This document shows, piece by piece, positions 1 to 6,562 of a stretch of DNA of 17,868 nt. A program made the position numbers and the translations under genes. Origin of the DNA: CAZCWX01 sp964502465 (GTDB lineage Bacteria > Desulfobacterota > Binatia > Bin18); NCBI GenBank assembly GCA_964502465.1, contig CAZCWX010000376.1, positions 1-17,868 of the forward strand, given 5' to 3'. Under the pieces are notes generated by a model, which had not been told where the DNA came from, did not search any database, and saw nothing but the letters and a program-made list of their open reading frames with translations. Each line of letters begins with the position of its first letter. The first letter of the stretch is position 1.

Positions 1-13
1 CGAGCAGAAATAA

Positions 14-109
14 GTTGATCGTTCTCATATTGTGGTGCAGGCGTCCCGCCTGCATTGTGAAGGGCAGGCCAGAGGCCCGCACCACAAGAATTGACCCAGT
101 TATTCTTGC
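14..109. repeat. 96-bp intergenic repeat, family A copy 1
   Basis: This stretch is repeated at 3904-3999 with roughly 90% identity by eye, starting with GTTGATCGTTCTCATATTG and ending with GTTATTCTTGC. Inside is a perfect stem TGCAGGCG (36-43) and CGCCTGCA (47-54), and the outer arms TTGTGGTGC (30-38) and GCACCACAA (79-87) pair as a longer inverted repeat. It begins 24 bases beyond the stop codon of the VapB-like gene. No open reading frame of note lies in it. It resembles a REP/MITE-like palindromic element; no transposase is visible. Confidence 0.8.
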
Positions 110-133
110 CCAGGTGCTAACAATACATTCACG

Positions 134-397
134 TCACACAGCGCTGGCACGGCTGGCGTCCTCGTCACGGTGCATCTGCTCCTCTGCGCGGCGCACGTCC
201 TCCACCGACAGCGCTCCCGGTCGCCGGCTGTGGTGGAGCGGGAACTCTACCCGCCGCAACGCCACCCGCGTCGAAGGTGTCGCCAACGCCAGACGCAAGC
301 CCTTTTCGATGAGGTCACGCAATCGTACGCCTTCCATTGCGGCCCGCATCTTCGCCTGTCGCAGCAGTTCATCAGGGATATCCACTGTGGTTCGCAT
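134..397 (-). CDS. VapB-like type II antitoxin (orphan)
   Basis: The 87-residue protein opens with MRTTVDIPDELLRQAK, the beta strand and first helix of a ribbon-helix-helix antitoxin of the VapB type. Such proteins bind their own promoter as dimers and neutralise a PIN-domain RNase (VapC). The C-terminal half (about residues 45-87) is basic then acidic, as expected for the toxin-wrapping tail. The start at 397 is chosen because the family begins exactly at MRTT; no strong Shine-Dalgarno is visible, and an inverted repeat overlaps the start. A vapC gene would normally follow within a few bases below 134, but only about 24 bases and a repeat element are there. It is therefore either an orphan or its toxin has been lost. 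The family call is fairly secure; activity is unknown. Confidence 0.75.
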   Translation of the reverse strand: MRTTVDIPDELLRQAKMRAAMEGVRLRDLIEKGLRLALATPSTRVALRRVEFPLHHSRRPGALSVEDVRRAEEQMHRDEDASRASAV

Positions 398-644
398 AAA
401 CGCAGCTTTGCATAAAGATGCGTTGCGAACAATATATTAAAGCTTGAGAGAAGAACTTGGTTGGGGAGAGGTTGAAGCGTTTAAGTTCATTACGAATTGG
501 TCCGACATCGAAGAGCAGTTTGAGAAGCTGCAAGAGCAAGCTTTTCCCCGTGGCCTGCGGGCCAACGAGTACCGTGAGATCGCCGAATTCAACGCTGGCA
601 TCCTGGATCGGGCCGAGGTTGCTCACACGGAGCGTCTTCATCAT
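372..644 (-). pseudogene. truncated AAA/ABC-type ATPase, N-terminal fragment
   Basis: From the ATG pair at 644/641 the frame gives MMKTLRVSNLGPIQDASVEF, then GPQATGKS at residues 28-35, a Walker A P-loop in an AAA/ABC-ATPase (OLD- or RecF-like) N-terminus. GAGGAAGAG directly upstream is a good ribosome binding site. Family-like sequence ends near residue 60 (about position 465). The remaining frame to 372 has no recognisable motif and runs across the VapB operator and start. Walker B, signature and the rest of a typically several-hundred-residue protein are missing. It lies 72 bases after the helicase-methyltransferase chimera on the same strand, so it was probably part of the same defence or restriction operon. 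The 3' loss looks like a deletion or replacement rather than a contig edge. Confidence 0.7.
390..430 (-). promoter_or_regulatory. candidate autoregulatory operator of the VapB-like gene
   Basis: An imperfect inverted repeat spans the start codon: GTTCGCATAAACGCA (390-404) faces TGCGTTGCGAAC (419-430), so the 7-base ends GTTCGCA/TGCGAAC and the inner AACGCA/TGCGTT both pair. GCATAAA is also directly repeated (394-400 and 410-416). AT-rich TAATATATTG on the minus strand lies just upstream. RHH antitoxins usually repress their own promoter through such palindromes; binding here is inference. Confidence 0.45.
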
Positions 645-715
645 CTCTTCCTCTCGTAACACCTTTCAGTCGAGGATATAGGCTACGGGGTGGCGCAGTG
701 AAGGACTGAAAACGC

Positions 716-1678
716 TCATGAACTACTGCCTATTATCGCCTCACGGGCTGCGATGTCGAGGTTCAATGCCAACAAGCGGCGCAGCACTTCGCGGCGGGCG
801 GTGGGGCTGATGGTGAAGCGCATTTGGCCGCGTTCGTTTTGGTGAAAGCCGTGGCCGGGGTCAAAGTCAGTCCAGCCGTAGCAGGCAAGGATGGCGCGGT
901 CCATTGCGGCGTGCAGCTCACACAGGCGGGCGATGTCGGCATCCGCACATGTGGGGTTGTGGGAGAGGTTGTAAGTTTTGGTGAGGCCGAGCTGGCGGGC
1001 GAGCATCGCCTGGCGGCGGTGCTCGTGATGGGTTTCACCCAGACATTCCGTCCCGGCCTTACGGCATTCAAGCTGATTGATAGTCCCAGAGCGGATCACC
1101 ACAGCTTCGAGGTTGAATTTCTCGGAGAGTTCCTTCTGCCATTGCTCACATAGGTACGGTGGGCACAGCACACACAGGCGCCGAATCTCGCCACGATCGT
1201 ACAACTCGCGGGCGATGAGCAGCGCCTCGATAGTTTTGCCCACGCCAACGTCGTCCGCGATCAACAGGCGCACAGGGTCCAGCCGTAGCGCCATCAGCAG
1301 CGGAACAAATTGGTAGGCGCGCGGGCGGATCGAAATGCGGCCGAGCGATCGGAACGGCATCGCCCCTTCACGGAGTGTCAGACGAGCGGCCTGCCACAGC
1401 AAATGGGCGCTCGCAGCATTCGAAAGATCCTCCGGCGAAGGCAGCGGAAAGGTGGCGGAGCGGACCCGCTCCGCCGGTAGATCGTAGCCGATGAGATCAG
1501 TGAGCTGCTTATGGATCGCGACAACTTCATCTGTTGCACCAGTCAACGGTCGCAGCAGATGGACATCGGGCGAGTCGCTCGGGAGGAGTACCTAATCACG
1601 GTTGCGACAGCGGACAATTGATCCGGGGGTCACCCCGCGGGTGGCTGCGTCAGGCCAAGGGTCTTGGTGTCGGCTCAT
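716..1678 (-). pseudogene. chimeric SNF2-type helicase / Eco57I-like methyltransferase remnant with nonsense codon
   Basis: Reading from an ATG at 1678, the frame gives MSRHQDPWPDAATRG and then GSIVRCRNRD before a TAG at 1592-1594 (codon 29). It continues in the same frame as VLLPSDSPDVHLLRPLTG to the stop at 716. A TTG at 1546 could restart translation. Downstream of the TTG, residues 1-155 are helicase-like, with motif I DDVGVGKT at 98-105 and motif Ia-like LCPPYLCEQW at 127-136. The DEAH box and all later motifs are absent. From about residue 170, HEHRRQAMLARQLGLTKTYN and YGWTDFDPGHGFHQNERG match the C-terminus of Eco57I-like adenine methyltransferases that sit beside such helicases. The parts join at roughly 1105-1035, which fits an internal deletion spanning two neighbouring genes. 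DISARM-like or another restriction cluster is possible; I cannot assign it. Confidence 0.75.
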
Positions 1679-1686
1679 GCTTCACG

Positions 1687-1691
1687 CTCCT
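1687..1691 (-). promoter_or_regulatory. ribosome binding site deciding the original start of the helicase remnant
   Basis: AGGAG on the minus strand lies 8 bases before the ATG at 1678. No such site precedes the TTG at 1546. This supports 1678 as the ancestral start and makes the TAG at 1592-1594 a nonsense mutation rather than a stop upstream of the gene. Confidence 0.6.
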
Positions 1692-1868
1692 AAAAATCGG
1701 CCTTGAAGCGGAAGGCTATCGCCGTGCTAGAACAGATGTTCTTACCGCAAAAGTCCCAGCAATTTTCACATCAACGCAGCGAAGAATTTCTCCTTGAGAC
1801 CAGCCGGTACACTCAGGGTGACAAAGCACGTGTGCTAATCTTCTGTGGTTTGATTTAGCTAATCCTTC

Positions 1869-2258
1869 CTAGTGCCACTTCAAGAAGTACAGGTTATTGC
1901 CATCGGGATCTTTGAGCGAGACCATGCGTGCCCCCCAGTCTTGATCCGCCGGCTCACTTAAAAACTGAATGCCTTTGGCTTTGAGGTCTTTATAGATCTG
2001 ATCGACATCTTCGACAGCAAAGCTAATATGATCGATGCCAGGCGGGTTTTGCGCAAGTGTGGTCTCACGTCGCACGGGTTGCGGGTTCGCCAGCTTGGTC
2101 TCAAACAGAAATAACACAGCGCTCCCAGCCGTCATCGTGCAGGATTTCACCGGCTCTTCGTAGCCATCCCCTTTGGTAAAGCCCAGGGTTTGATAAAAAG
2201 TAACGGAGCGAGCGAGATTGGTTACTGCAACGCCAATATTGTCGACCCCTTTCACCAT
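1869..2258 (-). CDS. VOC-family (glyoxalase/dioxygenase fold) protein
   Basis: The 129-residue protein has the two beta-alpha-beta-beta-beta halves of the vicinal oxygen chelate fold: VDNIGVAVTNLARSVTFYQTLGF near the start and GIDHISFAVEDVD plus DPDGNNLYFLKW in the second half. AGGAGG 8 bases before the ATG at 2258 sets the start; a TTG 21 bases upstream lacks such support. At the usual metal-ligand positions N7 replaces the first His, H77 is kept, and Y124 stands where many members have Glu. Metal binding may therefore be altered or absent, and no reaction can be assigned. It is on the same strand as, and 122 bases after, the threonine aldolase gene. Confidence 0.85.
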   Translation of the reverse strand: MVKGVDNIGVAVTNLARSVTFYQTLGFTKGDGYEEPVKSCTMTAGSAVLFLFETKLANPQPVRRETTLAQNPPGIDHISFAVEDVDQIYKDLKAKGIQFLSEPADQDWGARMVSLKDPDGNNLYFLKWH

Positions 2259-2380
2259 GACACAACCCTCCTTACACAAATAGTCAAGTCCAAACTAAGT
2301 CCAATGATTATCCTGTGTCGGTTTATGTGCTGTCAACCACACACACCGAGAAAAAAGTCTTTCTGAGCAGTTCGCTGCCC

Positions 2381-3427
2381 TTACTGCCCCATCGTTCTCC
2401 AGGTTTTCCGCATGATGTGGAGTGCATCATGGATGTCGGCTTGAGAAATGCCGTAATGGGTAACCGCACGGAATCGGTCCCCACCAATGTCACCAATCCT
2501 TACCCCTTCCTGAGCCAATACCGTCGCGAACGAAGGCCCCTCAGGTCGTTGCTTTTTAGGAGCAAAGATCACAATGTTTGTCTGCACCGTATCCAAATCG
2601 ATATGCATCCCAGGCAACTCAGCCAGCCCTTCGGCCAACAGGCGTGCCGTCAGATGATCCTCGGCGAGTCGATCCACCATCTCTGCGAGCGCAACGATCC
2701 CCGCCGCAGCAATGATGCCGGCCTGACGCATTCCACCGCCGACCATTTTCCGCGCCCGTCTCGCTCTGGCAATACATTCCTTGTTGCCACACACCAGCGA
2801 GCCAACCGGGGCAGCTAATCCTTTAGATAGACAAAATTGTACAGAGTCCGCATAGTGGGTGAGAGCACGTACTGTGCAGCCAAGCGCCACCGCGGCATTA
2901 AAAATGCGCGACCCATCGAGATGCACAGGAAGATCGGCACGGTCGGCGATCTCTCGGACAACCCGGAGATACTCAGGCTGCAGAATCGTCCCACCACAGC
3001 GATTATGCGTGCTCTCCACACAGATCACACCAGGCGGCGCATAATGCAGGTTGGTCGCTGCTGGTCGAATGGCTTCCTTTAGAGCGGTCACGTCTAACTC
3101 ACCAAAGCGGCCAGTCGGAACAGTATGAAAAACAATCCCGCCCAGAGCCGACGCACCACCTGCTTCATAATTGAAGATGTGCGACTGGTCACCCAAGATC
3201 GCTTCATCCCCACGACGGCAATGGCTGAGCAACGAGACAAGGTTGCCCATCGTGCCACTCACAACCAGCAGCGCTGCCTCTTTGCCAGTCAGTTCTGCTG
3301 CCACTGCTTCCAACCGATTCACCGTTGGATCTTCACCCATCACATCATCCCCAAGTTCGGCGCGATACATCGCTTCACGCATCGCTGGACTTGGTAAGGT
3401 TACCGTGTCGCTGCGGAGATCAATCAT
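2381..3427 (-). CDS. ltaE: low-specificity L-threonine aldolase
   Basis: This PLP-dependent fold-type I enzyme cleaves L-threonine and L-allo-threonine to glycine and acetaldehyde in the cytosol. The 348-residue length is normal. MIDLRSDTVTLPSPAMR is the standard N-terminus. H83 (SHIF) is the ring-stacking position, D171 (HLDGSR) contacts the PLP nitrogen, and K202 (FCLSKGLAAPVGS) is the Schiff-base lysine. The ATG at 3427 is chosen over a TTG six bases upstream because GAGGGA lies 8 bases before it and homologues start at MIDLRSDT. That GAGGGA is the edge of an intergenic hairpin repeat (3434-3470). The gene follows the Hsp15-like gene by 78 bases on the same strand, and the VOC gene follows it. 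All expected residues are present, so the enzyme is probably active. Confidence 0.95.
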   Translation of the reverse strand: MIDLRSDTVTLPSPAMREAMYRAELGDDVMGEDPTVNRLEAVAAELTGKEAALLVVSGTMGNLVSLLSHCRRGDEAILGDQSHIFNYEAGGASALGGIVFHTVPTGRFGELDVTALKEAIRPAATNLHYAPPGVICVESTHNRCGGTILQPEYLRVVREIADRADLPVHLDGSRIFNAAVALGCTVRALTHYADSVQFCLSKGLAAPVGSLVCGNKECIARARRARKMVGGGMRQAGIIAAAGIVALAEMVDRLAEDHLTARLLAEGLAELPGMHIDLDTVQTNIVIFAPKKQRPEGPSFATVLAQEGVRIGDIGGDRFRAVTHYGISQADIHDALHIMRKTWRTMGQ

Positions 3428-3433
3428 ACACAA

Positions 3434-3470
3434 TGTCCCTCATCCTAGCCCTCTCCTAAAGGGAGAGAGA
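3434..3470. repeat. CCCTCTCC/GGGAGAG hairpin repeat, family B copy 1
   Basis: CCCTCTCC (3449-3456), loop TAAA, GGGAGAGAG (3461-3469) forms a hairpin, flanked by GTCCCTCATCC. Read on the minus strand the element ends in GGATGAGGG, which gives the ribosome binding site of ltaE. It also sits 37 bases after the stop of the Hsp15-like gene. Related elements are at 13095-13131 and 17834-17868. There is no T-run typical of an intrinsic terminator. Confidence 0.65.
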
Positions 3471-3505
3471 ATCTGCCAACTGTCAACTGCATACTGACAA
3501 CTTCT

Positions 3506-3901
3506 TTACCATCCGCGTAATCGTTCCACCTGCCGACGCTCGCGTTTACTGGGGCGACCAGCACCAGCAGGTCGAAAGGGTGGAGGAACAAAAAATGGAC
3601 GTTCCTCTCGCGGCGGTGGAGGTGGAGAACGATCTTCGTACAACAATCTCGCTGCGGATGCAGGACCACGCTGCTCAGAGAGCGTCAGCACAGTAATTTC
3701 TTTCTGGCCACTCGGATGAGTAAATGACAGCCTGTCCTGTACTCGGAGGAGTTTGTGTGGTTTCGCAGTATGGCCATTGACCTCGACCTTTCCACCATCG
3801 CACGCCTCTGCTGCCAGTGCGCGAGTTTTGTAAAAACGTGCTGCCCACAACCATTTGTCGAGACGAATAGTATCCACAGTTGTTGTCTGCTGCTTTTCCA
3901 T
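3506..3901 (-). CDS. hslR: Hsp15-like S4-domain RNA-binding protein
   Basis: The 131-residue protein carries an S4 RNA-binding domain at about residues 12-60, starting IRLDKWLWAARFYKTRALAA and including GGKVEVNGHTAKPHK. This is the pattern of Hsp15 (HslR/YrfH), which binds stalled 50S subunits carrying nascent chains and helps recycle them; the length also matches that family. The tail (residues 90-131) is rich in Pro and Arg, ending KRERRQVERLRGW, fitting nucleic-acid contact. The start at 3901 (MEKQQTTT) is chosen because the upstream in-frame extension to 4030 translates repeat DNA. The start codon lies 2 bases from the 96-bp repeat (3904-3999), and only a weak GAGAAC site is visible within that repeat. 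It is followed by ltaE on the same strand. Confidence 0.88.
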   Translation of the reverse strand: MEKQQTTTVDTIRLDKWLWAARFYKTRALAAEACDGGKVEVNGHTAKPHKLLRVQDRLSFTHPSGQKEITVLTLSEQRGPASAARLLYEDRSPPPPPREERPFFVPPPFRPAGAGRPSKRERRQVERLRGW

Positions 3902-3903
3902 GC

Positions 3904-3999
3904 GTTGATCGTTCTCATATTGTGGTGCAGGCATCCTCGTCTGCAGTGTGTAGGGCAGGCCAGAGGCCCGCACCACAAAATTGACCAAGTTATTCTTGC
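3904..3999. repeat. 96-bp intergenic repeat, family A copy 2
   Basis: This is the second copy of the element at 14-109. The outer arms TTGTGGTGC and GCACCACAA are intact, while the inner stem is eroded (TGCAGGCATCC/TCGTCTGCA). Like copy 1 it starts about 20 bases beyond the stop of a minus-strand gene (here 4020) in the same orientation. Its other end lies 2 bases from the hslR start codon. It may act as a 3'-end or RNA-stability element; that is inference. Confidence 0.8.
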
Positions 4000-4019
4000 A
4001 CGGGGCCAGGGTGACGGGG

Positions 4020-5000
4020 TTATCCCCCAAACGCCTCCAGTACCGCTCTCACGCCTTTGTCATAATCTCCATCAATCGCCGTCGGATAGAGGACCACATA
4101 CGATGCCCCTGCCTTTTCGAACTCCTCGATCTTCTTCTGACACTCCTGCGCCGTGCCCATGGCAGCAATTTGCTCGGCCATATGATTCGACACTGCTTCG
4201 GCTGCAGCGGTTGCCTCGCCTTTCGCCCAACCGGCCGCAATCCCGGCAGCTTCTTTCTCAAACCCTTGTCGCGCAAATAGCCGGTTATAGAAAGGCATCC
4301 GTCCATAAAATGACAACGTGCGTTTCACCGAACGCAAGGCTACGGCTCGGTCTGCACAGACACAACAGTGCATAATCAACGCAATCGTCACATCATGCGG
4401 CGAACGTCCAGCCTTTTGCGTACCCTGCGCGATACCGTCTACCACTTCCTTGAGTCCATGTGGCGCATAGTTGAGCGGCAGGCTGCCGTCAGCAAGCTCA
4501 CCAGTCAGTACAATACTCTTCGGTGAGATACCAGCAATATAAATCGGAATCTTGCGTTCAGCTTTCGGGGTAGCCAACCCTCGGGCTGCCATCTGAGCGA
4601 GCGCCGCATATTCGCCGCGCAAGACACTAGATACCGTTGTGATATAGTCCCGAAGTGCCGTGAGAGGCTTGTCCATGGCAATACCATACGCTTTGTTGGT
4701 CGGCACATGACTCGTGCCTAACCCCAGGAGGATACGTCCAGGGGCGAGTTGATCGATCGTCAGCACATGCAAAGCGGCAAGCAGCGGATGGCGCAGGTAG
4801 AGATTGGTAATCCCTGTTCCGACTTGAATCCGCGCTGTCTGACTAGCCAGGTGCTGAGCCAAGGCCAGAGAATCAGTCAACGACTCTGTGACCAGAAAAT
4901 TTCGCAGCCCTCTTTCCTCTGCCATTTGTGCATAGGCCACCGCGCGCTCAATCGCGCCTGGAGCCAGGCTACTCATAATCAGCATGCCGGGTGTTTGCAT
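4020..5000 (-). CDS. LLM-class (luciferase-like) flavin/F420-dependent oxidoreductase
   Basis: The 326-residue protein has the TIM-barrel layout of bacterial luciferase-like monooxygenases and F420-dependent reductases: AERAVAYAQ-type helix 1 (here ERAVAYAQMAEERGL), ARIQVGTGITNLYLRHPLLA at about residues 56-75, then QLAPGRILLGLGTSH. PIYIAGISPKSIVLTGELADG in the second half is also typical. GAGGAGGG ends 4 bases before the ATG at 5000 and fixes the start. Substrate and whether it uses F420 or FMN cannot be read from sequence; the family includes alkane, nitroalkane and xenobiotic oxidations. It is divergent from the M20 amidohydrolase gene across a 169-base spacer, and the repeat at 3904-3999 follows its stop. 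Confidence 0.85.
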   Translation of the reverse strand: MQTPGMLIMSSLAPGAIERAVAYAQMAEERGLRNFLVTESLTDSLALAQHLASQTARIQVGTGITNLYLRHPLLAALHVLTIDQLAPGRILLGLGTSHVPTNKAYGIAMDKPLTALRDYITTVSSVLRGEYAALAQMAARGLATPKAERKIPIYIAGISPKSIVLTGELADGSLPLNYAPHGLKEVVDGIAQGTQKAGRSPHDVTIALIMHCCVCADRAVALRSVKRTLSFYGRMPFYNRLFARQGFEKEAAGIAAGWAKGEATAAAEAVSNHMAEQIAAMGTAQECQKKIEEFEKAGASYVVLYPTAIDGDYDKGVRAVLEAFGG

Positions 5001-5022
5001 AGTTCCCTCCTCAATTCTCGCA

Positions 5023-5117
5023 GACAGTCAGGACGCCGCCTGCGACGCCCCTACAGTTTCAATCATAAGCACGCCGTTACTGCAACCTGACAGTCTGACA
5101 GCCTAACAGCCTGACTG
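5023..5117. repeat. repeat-rich spacer between divergent genes
   Basis: 5023-5056 is a GC-rich block (GACAGTCAGGACGCCGCCTG then CGACGCCCCTACAG) similar in style to other dispersed elements here. At 5086-5117 there is a run of imperfect 7-10 base words, CCTGACAGTCTGACAGCC followed by TAACAGCCTGACTG. The spacer 5001-5169 must also hold promoters for both divergent genes, but I see no convincing -35/-10 pair. Confidence 0.5.
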
Positions 5118-5169
5118 ATTGATGTTCACCCAGAGGCGTGGTAGCGTCGCCGCAAAAAGGGAGGATTTT

Positions 5170-6336
5170 ATGGACGCAAAAACTGGAGCACGCGAACGTT
5201 TCACCACAATCCAAAAGAGTATGATCGCTTTGAGCCATCGCATTCATGCCATGCCGGAACTGGGCTTCGAGGAAGAAAAATCTTCTCATTGGGTCGCAGA
5301 AGCTTTGTCAGACGCTGGGTTTACGGTTGAAAAAGGGAGCTGTGACCTCCCGACCGCCTTTGTGGCACGGGCTGGCAAAGGTCCCCTGCATATCGCCATC
5401 TGTGCCGAATACGACGCCTTACCTGGTATCGGTCACGCGTGCGGTCATAATATCATCGCCGCCATGGCTGTGGGTGCTGGAATCGCCGCCGCACGAGTAG
5501 CCGATGAGGTAGGGTTAACAATCAGTGTGATTGGTACACCAGCAGAAGAAGTCGGCGATGCCGGAGGCAAGATTCTTCTTCTGGAACGGGGCGCGTTCAG
5601 TGGTGTGCACGCAGCGATGATGGTGCATCCTGCTCCATTTGATGTTGTCGAGATGCCTATTATTGCGGCTTCCATGTTCGAGGTCCGCTATACAGGCAAA
5701 GAAGCGCATGCCTCTGCGTTCCCTGAACTCGGGATCAATGCGGCAGACGCCTTGACCGTTGCCCAAACCGCGATCGGACTGTTGCGGCAACATATTCGCT
5801 CGACCGATCGTATCCATGGCATTGTCACCAAGGGCGGGGATGCACCGAACATTGTGCCGGCACGGACAGCAGCCAAGTATATTGTGCGGGCCAAGACGCT
5901 TGCCGACCTCGATGACATCCGCACAAAAGTGCGGCGTTGTTTCGAAGCTGGCGCACTGGCGACCGGCACAAAACTTGAGGTTCTAGGTGGACAAAAACCG
6001 TACGCCGAGATGCATCACGATTCAGACATTGCTGCGGCCTACCGGCGCAACGTTGAGGCACTTGGGCGAGTCTCCCGTACTCCAGCCGTTTCGCTCGATC
6101 GTGCAGCCGGATCGACCGATATGGGCAACGTGTCGCTGACAATACCCTCTATCCATCCTGCAATCGGCATCAATTCATTGCCAGCGGTGAACCACCAGCC
6201 AGAGTTCACAGCGCACTGTATCACCGAGGCTGCCGATAAAGCAGTGATTGACGGCTCGTTGGCGATGGCCTGGACTGCGATTGATCTGGCTATGGATGCT
6301 CAAGTGCGCGAACGCTTGCTGAGAGCAACTGCGTGA
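5170..6336 (+). CDS. M20-family amidohydrolase/metallopeptidase (PM20D2/AbgB-like)
   Basis: The 388-residue enzyme has the two-domain build of M20 zinc hydrolases, which cleave amide bonds of N-acyl amino acids or small peptides. AEYDALPGIGHACGHN (residues 79-94) carries the metal-site D82 and H89/C91/H93 region. PAEE at 124-127 holds the acidic pair used as catalytic base and ligand, and MVHP (H153) and EAHASAFPE belong to the catalytic and dimerisation-domain parts. The form AEYDALP rather than ADMDALP points to the aminoacylase-1-like-2 / PM20D2 / AbgB branch. The start at 5170 follows GGGAGG (5159-5164); an ATG at 5119 lacks a ribosome binding site. It stands alone on the plus strand, divergent from the LLM gene. 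The exact substrate is unknown. Confidence 0.9.
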   Translation: MDAKTGARERFTTIQKSMIALSHRIHAMPELGFEEEKSSHWVAEALSDAGFTVEKGSCDLPTAFVARAGKGPLHIAICAEYDALPGIGHACGHNIIAAMAVGAGIAAARVADEVGLTISVIGTPAEEVGDAGGKILLLERGAFSGVHAAMMVHPAPFDVVEMPIIAASMFEVRYTGKEAHASAFPELGINAADALTVAQTAIGLLRQHIRSTDRIHGIVTKGGDAPNIVPARTAAKYIVRAKTLADLDDIRTKVRRCFEAGALATGTKLEVLGGQKPYAEMHHDSDIAAAYRRNVEALGRVSRTPAVSLDRAAGSTDMGNVSLTIPSIHPAIGINSLPAVNHQPEFTAHCITEAADKAVIDGSLAMAWTAIDLAMDAQVRERLLRATA

Positions 6337-6421
6337 ACGGCGTGATCTTACTGCCTCTCGAGGAAATACTAGATCGGGAGATCAAATTTGCGAAGGGGCG
6401 AAAGCCTCTGCCAAGAACACG

Positions 6422-6562
6422 ATGACGAAGGTAGAAATTATCGCCCTCACGAGTATCGGTGTTGCAGCGTTTCTCTTGAGAGTTTGGGGAATCGGCTTTG
6501 GACTTCCCTATGATTATCACTCAGACGAACCGTTACTCCACCCGAGCAACTCCGGTGCATAG
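6422..6562 (+). pseudogene. N-terminal fragment of a GT39/PMT-type membrane glycosyltransferase
   Basis: A 46-codon frame starts MTKVEIIALTSIGVAAFLLR and continues VWGIGFGLPYDYHSDEPLLH. A first membrane helix followed by R-x-W-G-x-x-F-G-L-P-Y-x-Y-H-x-D-E-P is the start of ArnT/PMT-like (GT39, GT83) glycosyltransferases, with the catalytic acidic residue in the HSDEP loop. Such proteins have 8 or more further membrane segments, all absent here. The family-like part stops at about 6532, where the 3' end of the oppositely oriented MFS gene begins, and the frame closes at 6560-6562. I read it as a gene cut by rearrangement that brought in the MFS side. No strong ribosome binding site is visible. 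The region 6337-6421 before it shows nothing recognisable. Confidence 0.65.

Noticed and set aside
1800..1830. Partial CTCAGGGTGAC match to the CTTCGACAGGCTCAGG repeat family
   Set aside because: Only about 11 bases match and the inverted partner arm is missing; too short to call.
3755..4375. 206-residue plus-strand frame over hslR, the repeat and the LLM gene
   Set aside because: It crosses the 96-bp repeat and runs antisense to two supported genes; Cys/His/Arg-rich composition typical of a shadow frame.
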